A DNA stretch of 64,000 nucleotides from Xylocopa sonorina. Lineage: Eukaryota > Arthropoda > Insecta > Hymenoptera > Apidae. Below, piece by piece: positions 37,611 to 49,074 of the stretch. Position 1 is the stretch's first letter. The number at the start of each line of letters is the position of its first letter. The translations under genes were made by a program, and so were the position numbers. The notes under the pieces were generated by a model. It had not been told where the DNA came from and searched no databases. It saw nothing but the letters and a program-made list of their open reading frames with translations. The stretch spans positions 496,001-560,000 of the forward strand of contig NW_027490147.1 in NCBI RefSeq assembly GCF_050948175.1, read 5' to 3'.

Positions 37611-37614
37611 GTGG

Positions 37615-37712
37615 TCCGTGACTCCGGTTGTTGATGGAGACATACGGAATTTCCGCGTGCATTACTCAAGGGCAACACGGTGCCTGAGAGCGAGCTCGGT
37701 GGTGCAGTGTGC
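37615..37712 (+). repeat. dispersed repeat family 2, copy 2
   Basis: This is the inverted counterpart of 29917-30010. The two open frames running over its right flank (37662-38034, minus) overlap each other completely and are not supported as genes. Confidence 0.75.
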
Positions 37713-38844
37713 CCTTAGAAAATTGTGGAAGCAGCATCTCATGTAAAGTAACCCCAATGCTAATACCTTTCGGCAGGTTTCTTTCGTTTGATTTATTCCA
37801 CTGGTTTTCGCTCGGACGTGCTCGTTCTGTGTGGGTGCACCGACGGGGGCGGACAGATATACACAGTAATAAGTTCCCGGCAGACAAATTTGCGATGAGG
37901 CACAAAAGATGATTGCATGCGCGGGTGTTGTTAGTGTTATTGCACCCTCGGAGAGGGTAGAGTTGAGCGATTTCAGGAGGAAGGTAGTCCAATCCGTTAG
38001 ATGTTTGTTGGTAATAATTCTTAATTGCAACCATGATCTTGGCAGGCTAAAAAATATTTTAAATATAGTATGCGGTGGTGGAAATATTTACCGCATCATT
38101 GGAATACGAATCCAACCACCCCTCTTAAGTACCTCAATCTGTAACGGTACGTGTATACTTCTATGATAGAAAAAAAGATCATCTCCAGCAGATGAACAAC
38201 AAAGTTATAATAATATATTAGAGGTAATAAGGAGTACCAATAACTTTAGGACACTACATACGTGAGCGAAGGAAGCAGGATTTTTATAATCGTGTGCAAG
38301 GTGGCCAATTGTAGAGTCGAGTGGGGTTACTAATACTTGTTAATGAAGTTATTGAAAGATTCGGTGACAGTGGGTAGGTAGGTTGACCGTATTGGAGTAA
38401 ATGGTTGTGTTAAGAATTATTAATCGTCAAGACTGAAATGTTCTGGAATTATCGTGGCGTCCTTTTATCGAGAGGGGTTTTCGAGGATAATTTAAAGTTC
38501 ACGAGTTACAGATCTAAATGGTCAGAGACATCATATTCATTCTTCGATGTGGATTTGTAATTTGACGCAAAATTCACAAAAAGTCAGTGCTCATAAAAGT
38601 TACTACTCGGCATAACATCGTACAAGCTATACCGTAGTTGGAGCAAGCGGAAAAAAGCTCCGTTTGCCTTCGATCTTCTTCAACACAATGGAAAGCGACA
38701 GGTCAGTGGAAGCGATAGGAAGAGAAGGAAGGAAGCATTGAGTAACGGAGCTGCGATTGAAAAGGAAATGCCATCGGGAAACGATGGCTAGAGGCGGGGT
38801 ACAGTAGAGCATAGGGTATACAGTATATAGCATACAGTATACAG

Positions 38845-38945
38845 TAGCGCAATTCTCTTGATTTTGCATTGCCAAAAATTTAATGCACATGCGCGTCACT
38901 AAGATTTCAATTGCAATGCCATCTGAATTTCTGCCTCATTTGCTC
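38845..38945 (+). repeat. dispersed repeat family 3, copy 1
   Basis: It aligns in the same orientation with 40025-40140. Shared landmarks are AAATTT.ATGC.CAT, GCGTCA.TAA.AT and AATTTCTGC.TCA.TTG. CAGTATACAGTA-like words precede both copies. The identity is moderate, so the repeats are old. Confidence 0.55.
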
Positions 38946-40024
38946 TTTATCTTTTTTCTTTTTTTTTTCTTAGTAGTCTTGTTCTCATAATATGTTGTGT
39001 ATTCATGTATGCTGTAACATAGGTTTATGCAATTTTTTAATAAGTTCAATTGTACGTATTATTTATTTGTTTCTTTTTTTAAGCTTCTACAACAACAAAC
39101 TCCTAAAGGAAGTTGATGTGGAGTTTAATATTACGTTTCCTTTTTTTTAAATTTCTTTATACTCTATATTATTATATAAAAATGGTTTTTCACACTTTTA
39201 TTGACATCCTTTTCTTTGACTTATATCGAGGTGGATCGAGTAGCTGAAATTTAAATCGATCAAAAGATTGTACTATGAAAGTATATGTATATGAAAGTGT
39301 AGTTGTTTTTTGCATCTTTTTTAGTTTGTGTCGAGGTGGATATTTTTATTAAAAACATGATATCTTCGTTTTAATGAAACCTTTATCTTTAAGATTTTAA
39401 TATATTTATTACAGATATATTTGTATAGGTATGTATAACATAATTTTAAGATACATTTTAAAACAAAACATACAGAGTATAATATATATGTTGTATTTTT
39501 CATTATATTTTGCTTCTCTTGTTGTTTATCTTATATAATATTTATGTTCTTACGTTTCTATAGTTGCATTATTAGATATTTTATAGTATACATTTATAAT
39601 ATAATAATATTTACATTATAATACATTTATATTATATGTTATACTATAACATACGTATATTATACTCTTTAAGACTTTTGCTTTCTTTCGTTATTTTTCA
39701 GTGTATTAGAAATAATATATTTATACTTTTTATTAAATTTTGATTAACTGGATATGAAAATGAGTTGAGCAGACGGAGAGAGAGAGAGTAGAATAATAAA
39801 GCAAGTGAGAAAAAAGTTGAGATGGTGTTACGAGACACATATATATTTCGTGCATGTACATTCCATTCTAGCCAACACTGACATCAAAGGTGCCGACAGA
39901 GAGTTACGTTACTGTATATTGTGGCGGTATGGTAATAGTATAAATCCGTGTTTGTAGTCGGTTCTCTGAATGTTGGTCAGGGAGAGAAAAGGGACAGTAG
40001 GCCAGAAGTAGTAGCACAGTGTAC

Positions 40025-40140
40025 AGTAACACAACTGGCACGATTCTGTGCTGACACCAAATTTCATGCGCATAAGCGTCATTAAAATCTGGCTTGCAGA
40101 GCCAACTAAATTTCTGCTTCACTTGAAGCTCCATACCGTT
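40025..40140 (+). repeat. dispersed repeat family 3, copy 2
   Basis: Second copy of the repeat at 38845-38945, directly next to satellite block A. Confidence 0.55.
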
Positions 40141-40155
40141 GCAAGGAACAGTAGT

Positions 40156-40488
40156 ATCCACATTCTTTTGAAGTCTAAAAGCAGATAAGCATAATGCTTT
40201 GCATAGAACATTACAACTTACCTAGAAATGTTGAAATGATATGCGCTATCGCGATACATAAAACATTAGAACTCTATTGCTTTCAAACGCTGACACTATG
40301 AAAAGCTATCCCGTTGTAGGCAACTGTAGGATTTACATTCCTTTGAAGCGTGGAAGATGATAAGCATAAGTAATGGATAGTATATTACAACCTACTCACT
40401 TTGAAATGTTGAAATGATATGCGCCATTGCCATGCATATAGCATTAGAACTCTGTTGCCCTTAAACGCAGATTCTATGAAGCGCACGA
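40156..40488 (-). repeat. satellite block A
   Basis: About two monomers of the window's satellite (period about 170-175 bp) in minus orientation. Typical landmarks are AGCAGATAAGCATAATG, TTGAAATGATATGCG and CATTAGAACTCT. The block is cut at about 40488 by an LTR-like sequence. Confidence 0.85.
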
Positions 40489-40992
40489 ACGGAACCGGAG
40501 ACGAATTGTGGCTCTCCTCGCCTGCACGAGACCTCCTCGGATCTCGTGGCGTGCGAGTCGCTGGGCTCTCGCGTTACGCGTAAGCCGCTCGCGTTGAGTG
40601 CGCGCATGAGTGCATCGCATCTTATGAATTAGAAAGTATGTACATTGATCTTAAAGTTATGTGTATGTGTTGTTCGTGTTACAATGTGTGAGTAGTGTAC
40701 TTAGAACTCGGAGTTTAGTATTTACATGCGTATACATTCGAGAAATAGAAGTAAGGTTGAGTAACGACGGGTGATTCAAGGAGTTACTCTGATGGTGCCT
40801 CGTGCACCGTGGGATACTCGCGATAGTGCGGTTGTCTGGTTCATCTCCTGAACGGATGTTGTGGTTCGACTGCCTTAGCTTGGCGAAGGGGTGGCTAGTC
40901 TCTGTGCTTGGATGCAAGTAATCGCAGGTAAGTAGTAGTTGTGTGTTGCGGGAGGCGCTGGAGGGTGGAAGGCGGAACGCCAGACGTTACAA
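40489..40992 (-). repeat. LTR remnant between satellite blocks
   Basis: This segment of about 500 bp replaces satellite. Read on the minus strand it begins TGTAACGTCTGGCG, a terminus also found in similar form at 41760, 45743 and 55157. The stretch 40500-40585 (CACGAGACC, CTCGTGG, GTGCGAGTCGCT) closely resembles 57855-57925. It is probably a solo LTR of the local gypsy family, but a second intact copy to fix its ends is lacking. Confidence 0.5.
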
Positions 40993-41525
40993 ATTTTCTA
41001 TTCATTTCATTATGCTTATCTGCTTCTACCCTTCAAAAGATTGTGATTTCTATAGCCACATGCAACGGGATAGCATTTCTAATAGACTACGTGTCAAAGC
41101 AATAAAGTTCAAATCCTTCATGCATCGCGATGACAAATCTAATTTCAACATTTCAAAGTAAATAGGTCGTAATGTTCTATGCATCGCATTATGCTTATCT
41201 GCTTCTAGGCTTCAAAAGAATGTGCCAGCGCAATAGAGTTTCAATGCTTTATGCAACGCGGTGGCGTATCTGATTTCAACGTTTCAAGGCATGTGGGTTA
41301 TAGAGTTCAATGTAGCACATTATACTTATCTGCTTTTGTACTTCAAAAGAATGAGTATCCAACTGTTACTTGCAAAATTCAAAGTTTTAAGGTAACTTAG
41401 TAGGTGTATTATATGCAACGCGTTATTCTTATCTCCTTCTGTACTTCAAAAGAATGTACGCCTTATAGTTGCTTACAACGGGGTGGCGTTTCATAGTGTC
41501 AGCGTTTCAGAGCAACAGACTTTTA
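40993..41525 (+). repeat. satellite block B
   Basis: About three monomers in plus orientation, opposite to block A. Landmarks are TTATGCTTATCTGCTTCTA, CTTCAAAAGAATGTG and TTTCAACGTTTCAAGG. The array is interrupted at 41525 by gypsy-derived sequence. Confidence 0.85.
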
Positions 41526-41761
41526 TGTCACGTCTCAAGTCGGGGAAAATTTCCTTTTAATCATGATCGACACGTAGCTGTTTCCCGGGTGCGTAGGTGG
41601 CTGCATTGGCTCGGCGATCGGGTTAGTTACCCGTACACAGAGCCGTTCGTCCCTTGTAGCTGCGTGCGGCTAGCGGTGTATATGGCACTGCCGAAGGCTG
41701 CGGGAGGCGCGATACGGAGGGGGGGGGGGGGGGGTGGAAAGCGATACGCCGGACGTCACAG
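41526..41761 (-). repeat. LTR-like segment with 16-base G run
   Basis: On the minus strand it begins TGTGACGTCCGGCGTA, resembling the termini at 40992, 45743 and 55157. A run of 16 G lies at 41719-41734. It separates satellite block B from the plus-strand gypsy fragment. Confidence 0.45.
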
Positions 41762-41774
41762 TATTAATACTGCT

Positions 41775-42190
41775 GAACAACTCACGCTAACCGGTATAAC
41801 TCAAGGAACCGTGGCTACCTTAGGGACGGTCACGTTTCCCATATTCCAATTAAAACCGCAGGGATCCTAGGATCTGGGTTTTGTGCTGATACCGATATCT
41901 CTTTCCGAAACAAGTATATGCTTTGGCATGGAAACAGAATTCCGCTTCCACGTCGAGAGGACGTCTTAGAGAAAATAACGCTTCCTCCTCTGACAAATTC
42001 GGGAATAATCGTCAGAATAATTAATTCGTCGGTGAAGGAATTATCCCCCGAATGCAGATCACGAAGGGAATGTACTTCTGCAACGCCAATATCAAAGTTC
42101 GAAATGTGTCGCGCGATAGCTCGCGTAATTAATGCAACATACAAGGAAATCGCGATTACGGTACCCAAAATTCATTATCACAAGTAGAGC
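41775..42190 (+). pseudogene. gypsy protease end and PR-RT linker
   Basis: LTGITQGTVATLGTVTFPIF gives the C-terminal strands of the protease, and the frame then shifts. From 41918 an 89-codon open piece (MLWHGNRIPLPRREDV...) covers the protease-RT linker and ends at 42187. Its DNA is paralleled base for base over long stretches by the minus copy, which preserves a few insertions lost here. Confidence 0.75.
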
Positions 42191-42279
42191 AATTGTTAGA
42201 AAACGAAATCATTCAGCCATCAAAATCGCCGTATAATTCTGCGGTTTAGGTAGTACCGAAGAAACCGGACTTCCAAGGA

Positions 42280-42800
42280 AACAAACGTTGGAGGGTAGTT
42301 ATAGATTATCGCAGTCTTAATGAAAAATCGATAGCCGACGTGTATTCACTTCCATGCATTACGAAGATATTAGACAAGCTAAGTAGTGCGAAATGTTTTA
42401 GCACGTTTGACTTAGCGAATGGATTTTATCAAATACCTATGTCCGTGTCCGCCGCCGCGAAAACTGCATTCTCTATACATTATGGCTACTATGAATTCCG
42501 AAGAATGCCGTTCGGGCTCTGCAATGCCCCGGCAACTTTCCAACGGCTGATGGATAATGCTTTAACGAGTTTACAAGGCAATGAGATGTTCGTATATCTT
42601 GACGACATTGTTTTATATTCATAACATTATGTTATATTTTATATTTATCATTTGAAGAACATGAAATTAAATTCAACAAATTAATCGAATGCCTTCGAAA
42701 CGCGAGCCTTGTCCTTGAGCCAGACAAATACGAATTTCTGCGCTAAGAACTAAACTATTTAGGACACGTAATCAGAGAAAACAGAGTCAAACCCGATCCG
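42280..42800 (+). pseudogene. gypsy reverse transcriptase, fingers/palm
   Basis: The open piece 42340-42624 reads CFSTFDLANGFYQIPM, then RRMPFGLCNAPATFQRLMD and YLDD at 42595-42606, so the polymerase active site is intact. VVIDYRSLNE is encoded just upstream at about 42297. A stop follows shortly after YLDD, and the next block (about 42655-42800) is in another frame with further stops. Confidence 0.85.
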
Positions 42801-43430
42801 AAAAACAAAGTACGAGCTGTAAAATATTTTCCACGTCTGAAAAATCCTATGCAAATAAAGCAATTCCTAGGTCTCGCGGGATATTATCGCCGTTTCATTT
42901 CTAATTTCTCTTCCATTGCCAAGTCGTCAACCAATTTTCTAAAGAAAGACTCAAAATTCGTTTGGCGGAACGACCATGAAACTGCACTTTTGAAATTAAG
43001 GGACATGCTCTACAAAGCACCTATACTTCAATATCCAGATTTCACGAAACCTTTTATGATCACAGCAGACACATCTGCTGACGCTATCGGCGCCGTTTTC
43101 AGTCAGGGCCTAGTTGATAGGGACCTCCCGATTACGTATGTTTCACAATTGTTATTCACGCGGAAAGAAATTATTCAACGATCAAAAAGGAGTGCTTAGC
43201 AATCATTTACGTTGTCCATTATTTCAAACCGTACATTTACCGATCAACCATACAAACCGATCTTTCAAGCTCGTCACAGGCCACAGACCATTGGTCTGGA
43301 TGAATTCTGTGTAAGATTCGTCTAGCAGACTCTTTCGTTAACGCCTTAAACTGGCAGAGTACGAGTATGAAATAGTGTACTAGCCAGGAAAGGTTAATAT
43401 GAACGCCGACGCTTTGTCACGCAGTTTGGT
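42800..43430 (+). pseudogene. gypsy RT thumb and RNase H
   Basis: The open piece 42849-43199 contains IKQFLGLAGYYRRFI and the RNase H start ITADTSADAIGAVFSQ. Its second half (GHRPLVWMNSV) is in a different frame, with a stop after it. PGKVNMNADALSR near 43387-43425 marks the end of RNase H. Confidence 0.85.
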
Positions 43431-43989
43431 CAGCGTAAATTCTATTTCCTATTTCGGCGACTCTGACGAAAATATCTTTGACATTCCAATTCCTAGAACT
43501 TCCGAACCTCCACCTCCGTTGCATCCTACATCTGTATCCTCAACGGATAATATCGACCGACCTCACTTGCCGACAAAAAATCCAACTCCTACGTTACCAA
43601 CAACATCATCAACTAACTTATCGACAAACAACAACCTACGCACAGACCGACAACGCTCTTTTATTAAAATGACGAAAGACTCTTTATCCGCAAGGCACGA
43701 CAACTTCGTAGTGTTTATTACAAAAGGACGTCGCCTATGCGACACAGGCTCACGCAATTTGCAAAACACAGGAAAATTCTTTCAAAACAAAGAAAATATA
43801 AATCTAGGGAGAGCTAAAGTAAATCCTTACGGAAGCTATTTTCAAATTCCTTTACGTGTAATTAATCACGAGAAGAAGCAAATCGACAGACAGATTCTCT
43901 TAGAATCATTACAATCTCTATGCTACATTACTCGCGAACTTCAAATAGAATCTCTTAACATCGCGCAAACCGCGGTAAGCACAATATAA
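43399..43989 (+). pseudogene. gypsy RNase H-integrase linker
   Basis: This 196-codon frame begins at the RNase H end (NADALSR) and runs through a Pro/Thr-rich linker into a mixed alpha/beta region (KEQIDRQILLESL-like). It is paralogous, at roughly two-thirds identity by eye, to 51935-52393 on the minus strand. The shared landmarks are SVVVFIT/NFVVFIT, ENINLGRAKVNP and QIDRQILLE. Preservation of this long open frame in two decayed copies is notable, but no separate function is known to me. Confidence 0.75.
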
Positions 43990-44039
43990 TGATCTCAAAT
44001 CAAGAATCCTCATAGATCTCTTTCTCGAATCAAACGTTC

Positions 44040-44560
44040 ATATTACAGGCCAAGGTCTCGCCCGAGTTCCTCGGGAGGAACTTCGAACGGACATAATTCG
44101 TAAAAATCACAATATTCCTTTTGCGGGACATAAAGGTGTCAATAAAACTTATAGCAGAATCCGGGAGAAAATCTATTGGCCAAATATGACGCAAGAATTA
44201 CAGAAATATATAAGTGGTTGGGATCAGTGTTAAAAATTAAAACTAATACAAGTCAAAACTCGCCAACCATTAACTCTCACCAACACTGCAGGAACAGCGT
44301 TCGAAAAGATATCAATGGACGCTATGGGACCCCCCCCCCCCCCCCCCACGAATACATTGACCACACAAGATCTCCTTACCAAATACTCCCTTGCAATTCC
44401 TCTGAAAAGAACCATTGCCGTCGATATAGTGGACACATTTATTGCAAACTTCATTTGCAAATTTGGAGGCCCTTATAATGTCACGGGTCCAGCAAATTTC
44501 GGATTTCACCGCAGGTGGCACGTAGCCGAATATCCGAAAAGATTCGCACGATTACGGTGA
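44040..44560 (+). pseudogene. gypsy integrase, N-terminal part
   Basis: HNIPFAGHKGVNKTYSRI and YWPNMTQELQKY give the HHCC zinc domain, with its second Cys followed by a stop. The core starts FEKISMDAMGP and then runs into 18 consecutive C (44330-44347), translated as poly-Pro where the family normally has a short Pro-Leu stretch. LTTQDLLTKYSLAIPL follows in another frame, consistent with slippage or expansion at the C tract. The rest of the core is absent. Confidence 0.8.
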
Positions 44561-45989
44561 ACGCTGGTTCGACCCGGACGCGAATACTAATTTAAAACAC
44601 GAACGCCGTAAACATGAAGCGTTCACTTACCTCGAGCTGTCTTGCTTTGCTTCTAACTTGTTGTCTCGTTTCAGATAATGCGGTCGTTGTGGGTCGTCGA
44701 GCGAAATTGTCCCAGAATACGGGCTGATAAGCGGCAACAATATCGGGACCAGTTTCCAAATCGGCTGTGATGGTCGTCTGATTGCCTCAGCAATCGCAGC
44801 AACAAGCGTTGTGTTGTAGTGATATTGGATGTTTTCTTTCCCGTAGTATTCTCGAACGAGGTAACGTTTTATGGGCCGCATGTCGAGTTCACTTAGTACC
44901 ACGGCGCATACGACTTCAGTTCCTTGAAGTCGGATACGACTCGCTAAGCGACGGTCCGCTCTAGCTTGCAGGTTCAACAGTGAAAAAGAACGACTAAGGT
45001 TCGTCGCATAGAGTTGCAATGGGTTAGCAGGTTAAGTGGCAGTCTGCTCTAACTCAGATGATTACCAAAGCTCAGCTGTCCGTGAACTCAAATCGCGCAG
45101 AACTCGTGTTAATGATCGCCAATAATTAATTATTATGGATTTAAAATGTAACGGAATTGTAGAAATAATCAATGAACTGATTTACCAAAATAAACGAATA
45201 TATTCTAAAATAAAACCTAGTCTTACACTTTAACTTTTTCCTAAGCTAGTTTAAAGTAACGTTAGTTTCTAAGAGTTAAACTTGCGACGATTCTGTTATT
45301 CCAGACGCGCGTCTGTCACCTTCTTGGATCGCAAAGTAGGGGGGCGTAGTAGGGCGGCTACTCGGTCCGCGTAGTGGGGCGGCTCGCATCCGGCGCTCGC
45401 TTGCGCATCCTACTTATTGTAACTTAAGACTATTTGTGCTGTTGTGTCAGTATGTACAATAGTCTGTAGTGTGCTTACGCTAAAAAATGGACTTAAGAGT
45501 AAATGGACGCGAAATATGAAAATGGCTCCGGAGAGATGTGGTACAGGTCATCTGAGCTGGCGTGGCGCTCTTCCTGGTCCTGTTATCTATGGCAAGGGCG
45601 AAGACTCTGACTCCTGGAGGGTCCATACTCGGCTATCGGAGCTTGGATGACAATTGCGTTGCCGTTCTGCAAGAGTGCTCGTTCGGCCAGGCGCTGGAGG
45701 TGATGTTGGAGGGCGGCAGGCTGTACGCCAGACGTTACACCTCCCCCATACGAATGGAATCTTTGCCATGCCAAGATCACTTGTCTGGATGCTGTGGTCG
45801 GAGAAAGTTTCGTCCCTTTTGCTTTTCGCTGGTTGGCTACTGTTCAGGGTGTTGGACATCGTTGGGAATGTTGTGGCGGGCTCGTTTAATTCCTATGGAG
45901 CGGCTTCCTTCAGCTGTTTGATCGGAACTGTTTTCCGCTGCAGACGCTGGATGCATTTTCACTCACGCTTTTAAAGTTTATCACTTTTT
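44561..45989. repeat. LTR-like and unresolved repeat sequence
   Basis: No protein domain is present. The stretch 44641-44752 is repeated in the same orientation at 47391-47493 (CTTGCTTTGC.TCTAA, GGGTCGTCGAGCG, CTGATAAGCGGCAACAATAT). The stretch 45030-45060 resembles 57480-57510 (GGTTAAGTGGC, GCTCTAACT). 45680-45743 ends CCAGACGTTACA, like other LTR termini here. These are pieces of diverged LTRs of the local gypsy family. Confidence 0.5.
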
Positions 45990-46600
45990 GATTATCAATT
46001 ATATCACTACTCATTTCGTAATTATTCATTTTATACTTATTCTTATGGACTATATTATTTTTACCCTTAATAGATAACTTAATATTATTATTTACTAGAA
46101 CCTCGACTATCCTATACGACATACTGCGATTGGAATTTGTTCAGTTTGTTCGGTTCCCGTAATAAAAAGGCCCATTGACCTGCTTCGAACTTTTGAGTAT
46201 TTGCTTTTTTTTCATAATAATATTTGGTCCTGCGCTTCGAATTATCGTGATTTTCTTTCGCTATTTGTTGGGACTTGGTTATTTTATTCTGTAGGTCGAT
46301 AAGGTAGTCTGAGTAGGTTTCATTCTTGGTACTATCAGCGGTATCTCTGTTGGCGATGCATCGGATGGAACTCTGGTGATTCGCCCGAATACAAGTTTAT
46401 GCGGGATGTAAAGAGTGCCTTCATGAACGCTCGTATTACATGAGAATGTGGCGTATGGGAGCCATCGTTCCTAGCTGTTGCTGTCAGTGATATAGTGTTT
46501 CAGATATTCCGTAAGAATGTGATGCGAGCATTCCACCGAGCCGTTGGTTTGTGGGTAGAAGGCTGTAGATTTATATTGCTTAATTCTGAATTTTATTACT
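45985..46600 (-). pseudogene. gypsy integrase, C-terminal half
   Basis: Reading down from about 46600, the minus strand carries FYPQTNGSVECSHHILTEYL (the core region with the last catalytic Glu), CNTSVHEGTLYIPHKLVFG, KANTQKFEAGQWAFLLREP and SYRIVEVLVNNNIKL, the usual end of a gypsy integrase. Frames change at least twice. Together with the protease at 46800-47206 it forms a third gypsy copy that has lost RT and RNase H by internal deletion. Confidence 0.8.
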
Positions 46601-46799
46601 ATTTCTTTGATTAAATTGTTAATAAAATTGGATACCTTCGGATAATTTTGAAAAAATTTTTCGTGGTAGTTAGGTTTTCCCGGTGGGTTTCCGTGTTTTC
46701 TTCGGCTGGATTATGACCCATTCGGCAGTCGTTTGCGATATTTCCGACGGGCTCGGCGAATCTTTATTTTCAGTATTAGTTACCGCGTACTTGAATGGT

Positions 46800-47280
46800 A
46801 TTGGCTAGCTGTGCCATTTTACCATTCCTTTCGGGAATGATATTTCCGCGTCGACACAGAACCCGGATCCTCAGATCCCGTCCTGACCGAGGGGGAAGTT
46901 ATCACAAACAGCGTTACAGGGTACAACGCGGTTGAGTAAAACAAGGTTGACCATACCTGGACTCATCGTTTTTCCATTGGTAATTCCGGTGATCACGACA
47001 CTTTTAGTAATGTCTACCCGTGCTTTTGGAGATAAGGCGGAGCGTTCTATAACATTAATTTCAGCGCACGTATCTATCGTATATTCCGCGGGCTTAATTA
47101 ACGCGGCGGAAGACAGGATTACGCTTGGTGTATTTGTTTTTCCGGTTGTATTTATTGATGCTGCGTTCCTTCGCTCAGCGAGGAAGGGTTCTCGAGTGCA
47201 AAACATCCGATGCGGGGGTTGGCCGCGCGACTCGTCTCGCGGCGCTGTAGGAGGCCATCCCGTTTACCGATAACTGCGCG
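46800..47280 (-). pseudogene. gypsy Gag end and protease
   Basis: The 111-codon piece 46871-47206 contains YTIDTCAEINVIERSAL, the retroviral-type protease active site with Cys where the family has Gly (DTC rather than DTG). It continues SVVITGITNGKT, and GSGFCVDAEISF follows in another frame below 46870. NGMASYSAAR just upstream (about 47240) matches the Gag C-terminus of the copy ending at 56042. The changed active site and frame break indicate a dead copy. Confidence 0.8.
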
Positions 47281-47390
47281 TTATATTGACGTTTCCTGCA
47301 TTCCTCTATGTCGTGCTCGAGTGTTTTGGGCCACTGCCCTGGGCGTTGAGGTATATACGTTCCTAAAAGGTATGTTCCGGTCTTGCTTTG

Positions 47391-47493
47391 CCTCTAAATT
47401 GTTGTCTCCTTTCAGGTTACACCGCGGGTCGTCGAGCGGAATTGTCCAACGATACAGGCTGATAAGCGGCAACAATATTGCGACCAGTTTTAG
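47391..47493 (+). repeat. copy of the 44641-44752 repeat
   Basis: A direct repeat of about 105 bp of 44641-44752, with scattered substitutions and small gaps, directly next to satellite block C. Confidence 0.7.
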
Positions 47494-47505
47494 TTGAATT
47501 ATTGC

Positions 47506-48165
47506 TTTGAAACGCAGACTCTATGAAACGCCATCATTACAACCTACTTACTTACTTTGAAACGTTCAGCTGAAACGCGCCATCGCGTTGCATGAAGCAT
47601 TAGGACTGTATTGCTCTGACACGTAAACAATATGAACCGCAATCCCATTGTATGGAACTGTAGAATTCACATTCTTTTGGAGTGTAGAAGCAAATAGGCA
47701 TAGTGCTATGCATCCAAGATTACAACTTACTTACTTTGAAACATTGAAGTGAGATGCAGCATCGCATTGCATGGAGTATTAGAAATATATTGCTTTGACA
47801 TGTTGACATTGTAAAGCGTTGTCCCGTTACATGGAACTGAAGAATTCACATTCTGTTGAAGTGTAGAAGCAGATAAATATAATGATATGCATAAGAGATT
47901 ACAGCTTACTAAATTTGATACCTTGAAATCGAATGCGCCACCACATTACATAGAGCATTGGAACTCTATTGCTCCGACACGTAGACACCACGAAGCACCA
48001 TCTCGTAGCATGGAACTGTAAAATTCACATTTTTTTTATGTGTAAAAGCGGACAAGAATAATACGTTGTATAGATCATTACATCTTACTTGCTTTGAAAT
48101 GCTAATACGAGATGCGCCATCACATTACATAGAAGTGTGAAAAGTACATACTTTTGTACGTATCA
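47506..48165 (-). repeat. satellite block C
   Basis: Nearly four monomers in minus orientation, marked by AGCAGATAA.ATAATG, TTGAAATGAGATGCG-like and CATTAGAACTCTATTGCT words. It meets block D head to head near 48165. Confidence 0.88.
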
Positions 48166-48830
48166 ATGCCATTGAATTCCAAAGTTCTATGCAATGCGTT
48201 GGCGCCTCTCTGTTTTACGTGTCAAATTAAGTAAACTGTACTCTTCTATGCATAGCATTATGCTTATCTGCTTCTACACTTCAGAAGAATGTGAATTCTA
48301 CATTTCCATGCAATGGGATGTCTCGTCATAGTGTCTGCGTGTCAAAGCAGTAGAGTACTAATGTTCCATGCAATGCAATGGCGCACCTTATTTCAACCTT
48401 CCAAAGTAAGAAAATTCTCTGTGCATAGCATTATGCTTGTCTGTTTCTGCGCTTCAAAAGATTGTGTATTGTCCAGTACCATGCAACAGGATGGCGCTTC
48501 ATAGTGTCTACGTGTAAAAGCAATAGAGTTCTAATGCTACATGTGGTGGAGAATCGCATTTCAAAGTTCGAAAGCAAGAAAGTTGTCTTCTATGCATCGC
48601 ACTATTCATACCTACTTCAACACTTCAAACGAATGTGAATTCGACTGTTCCTTGCACCGGGAAAGCTCTTCATAGTGTCTACGCGTCAGAGCCATACAGT
48701 TCGAATGCTCTATGCAATGAGATGGCGCATCTCATTTCGTAGTTTCAAAGTATTTAAGTTGTAGTCTGCTTGTTAAAGCTATAGTGATCTAATGCTCCAG
48801 GCAATGCGATGGCGCATCTAATTTCTACGT
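48166..48830 (+). repeat. satellite block D
   Basis: About four monomers in plus orientation. Subunit starts at 48244, 48304, 48364, about 48418, 48477, 48537 and 48588 show the roughly 58-bp subunit and 170-175 bp monomer periods. The last monomer is cut at a TTAA by the piggyBac remnant. Its remainder resumes, in phase, at 50255. Confidence 0.9.
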
Positions 48831-48843
48831 TTAACACATTGAC

Positions 48844-48972
48844 GCCGGCGTGCATCACATGTGGGTCACACGTGTCTGTTTCTTGGGGCGGCGTGCATCA
48901 GTGGTAAGCCGCACGCGTTTATTTCTTGCGGCGGCGTGCATCACGGTGGGTCGCTCTTGTATTTCACGAAGT
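48844..48972. repeat. 43-bp subterminal tandem repeat
   Basis: Three units begin GGCGGCGTGCATCA or GCCGGCGTGCATCA at 48844, 48887 and 48930. They sit just inside the piggyBac terminus, where such elements often carry transposase-binding repeats. Confidence 0.75.
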
Positions 48973-49074
48973 AGGTAGTACAAAATATGTTTATTCCTTA
49001 ATTCTCAACATTATAAACAGACATTCAATATTTAAAACATAACAATTCAATATTATAAAGCTAACGTAATTATT

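Larger units (their letters stand above)
37720..40155. other. AT-rich DNA with one repeat pair
   Basis: 39.0-39.75 kb is extremely A/T rich, with TATA-like words throughout, and a GA run lies at about 39775-39788. The only structure recognised is a related pair of about 100 bp (38845-38945 and 40025-40140). No coding domain was seen. Confidence 0.45.
41762..44560 (+). mobile_element. gypsy fragment, plus-strand copy
   Basis: A broken Ty3/gypsy pol lies on the plus strand: end of protease, RT, RNase H, linker and N-terminal integrase. It is closely related at the DNA level to the minus-strand copy at 51935-54460, for example 41850-42180 against the reverse complement of 53950-54280. Gag and the start of protease are missing, as is the end of integrase. 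Stops and frameshifts make it non-functional. Confidence 0.88.

Noticed and set aside
37662..38034. Two 122-codon minus frames
   Set aside because: They overlap each other in different frames over the same bases and run out of a dispersed repeat; neither shows a domain.
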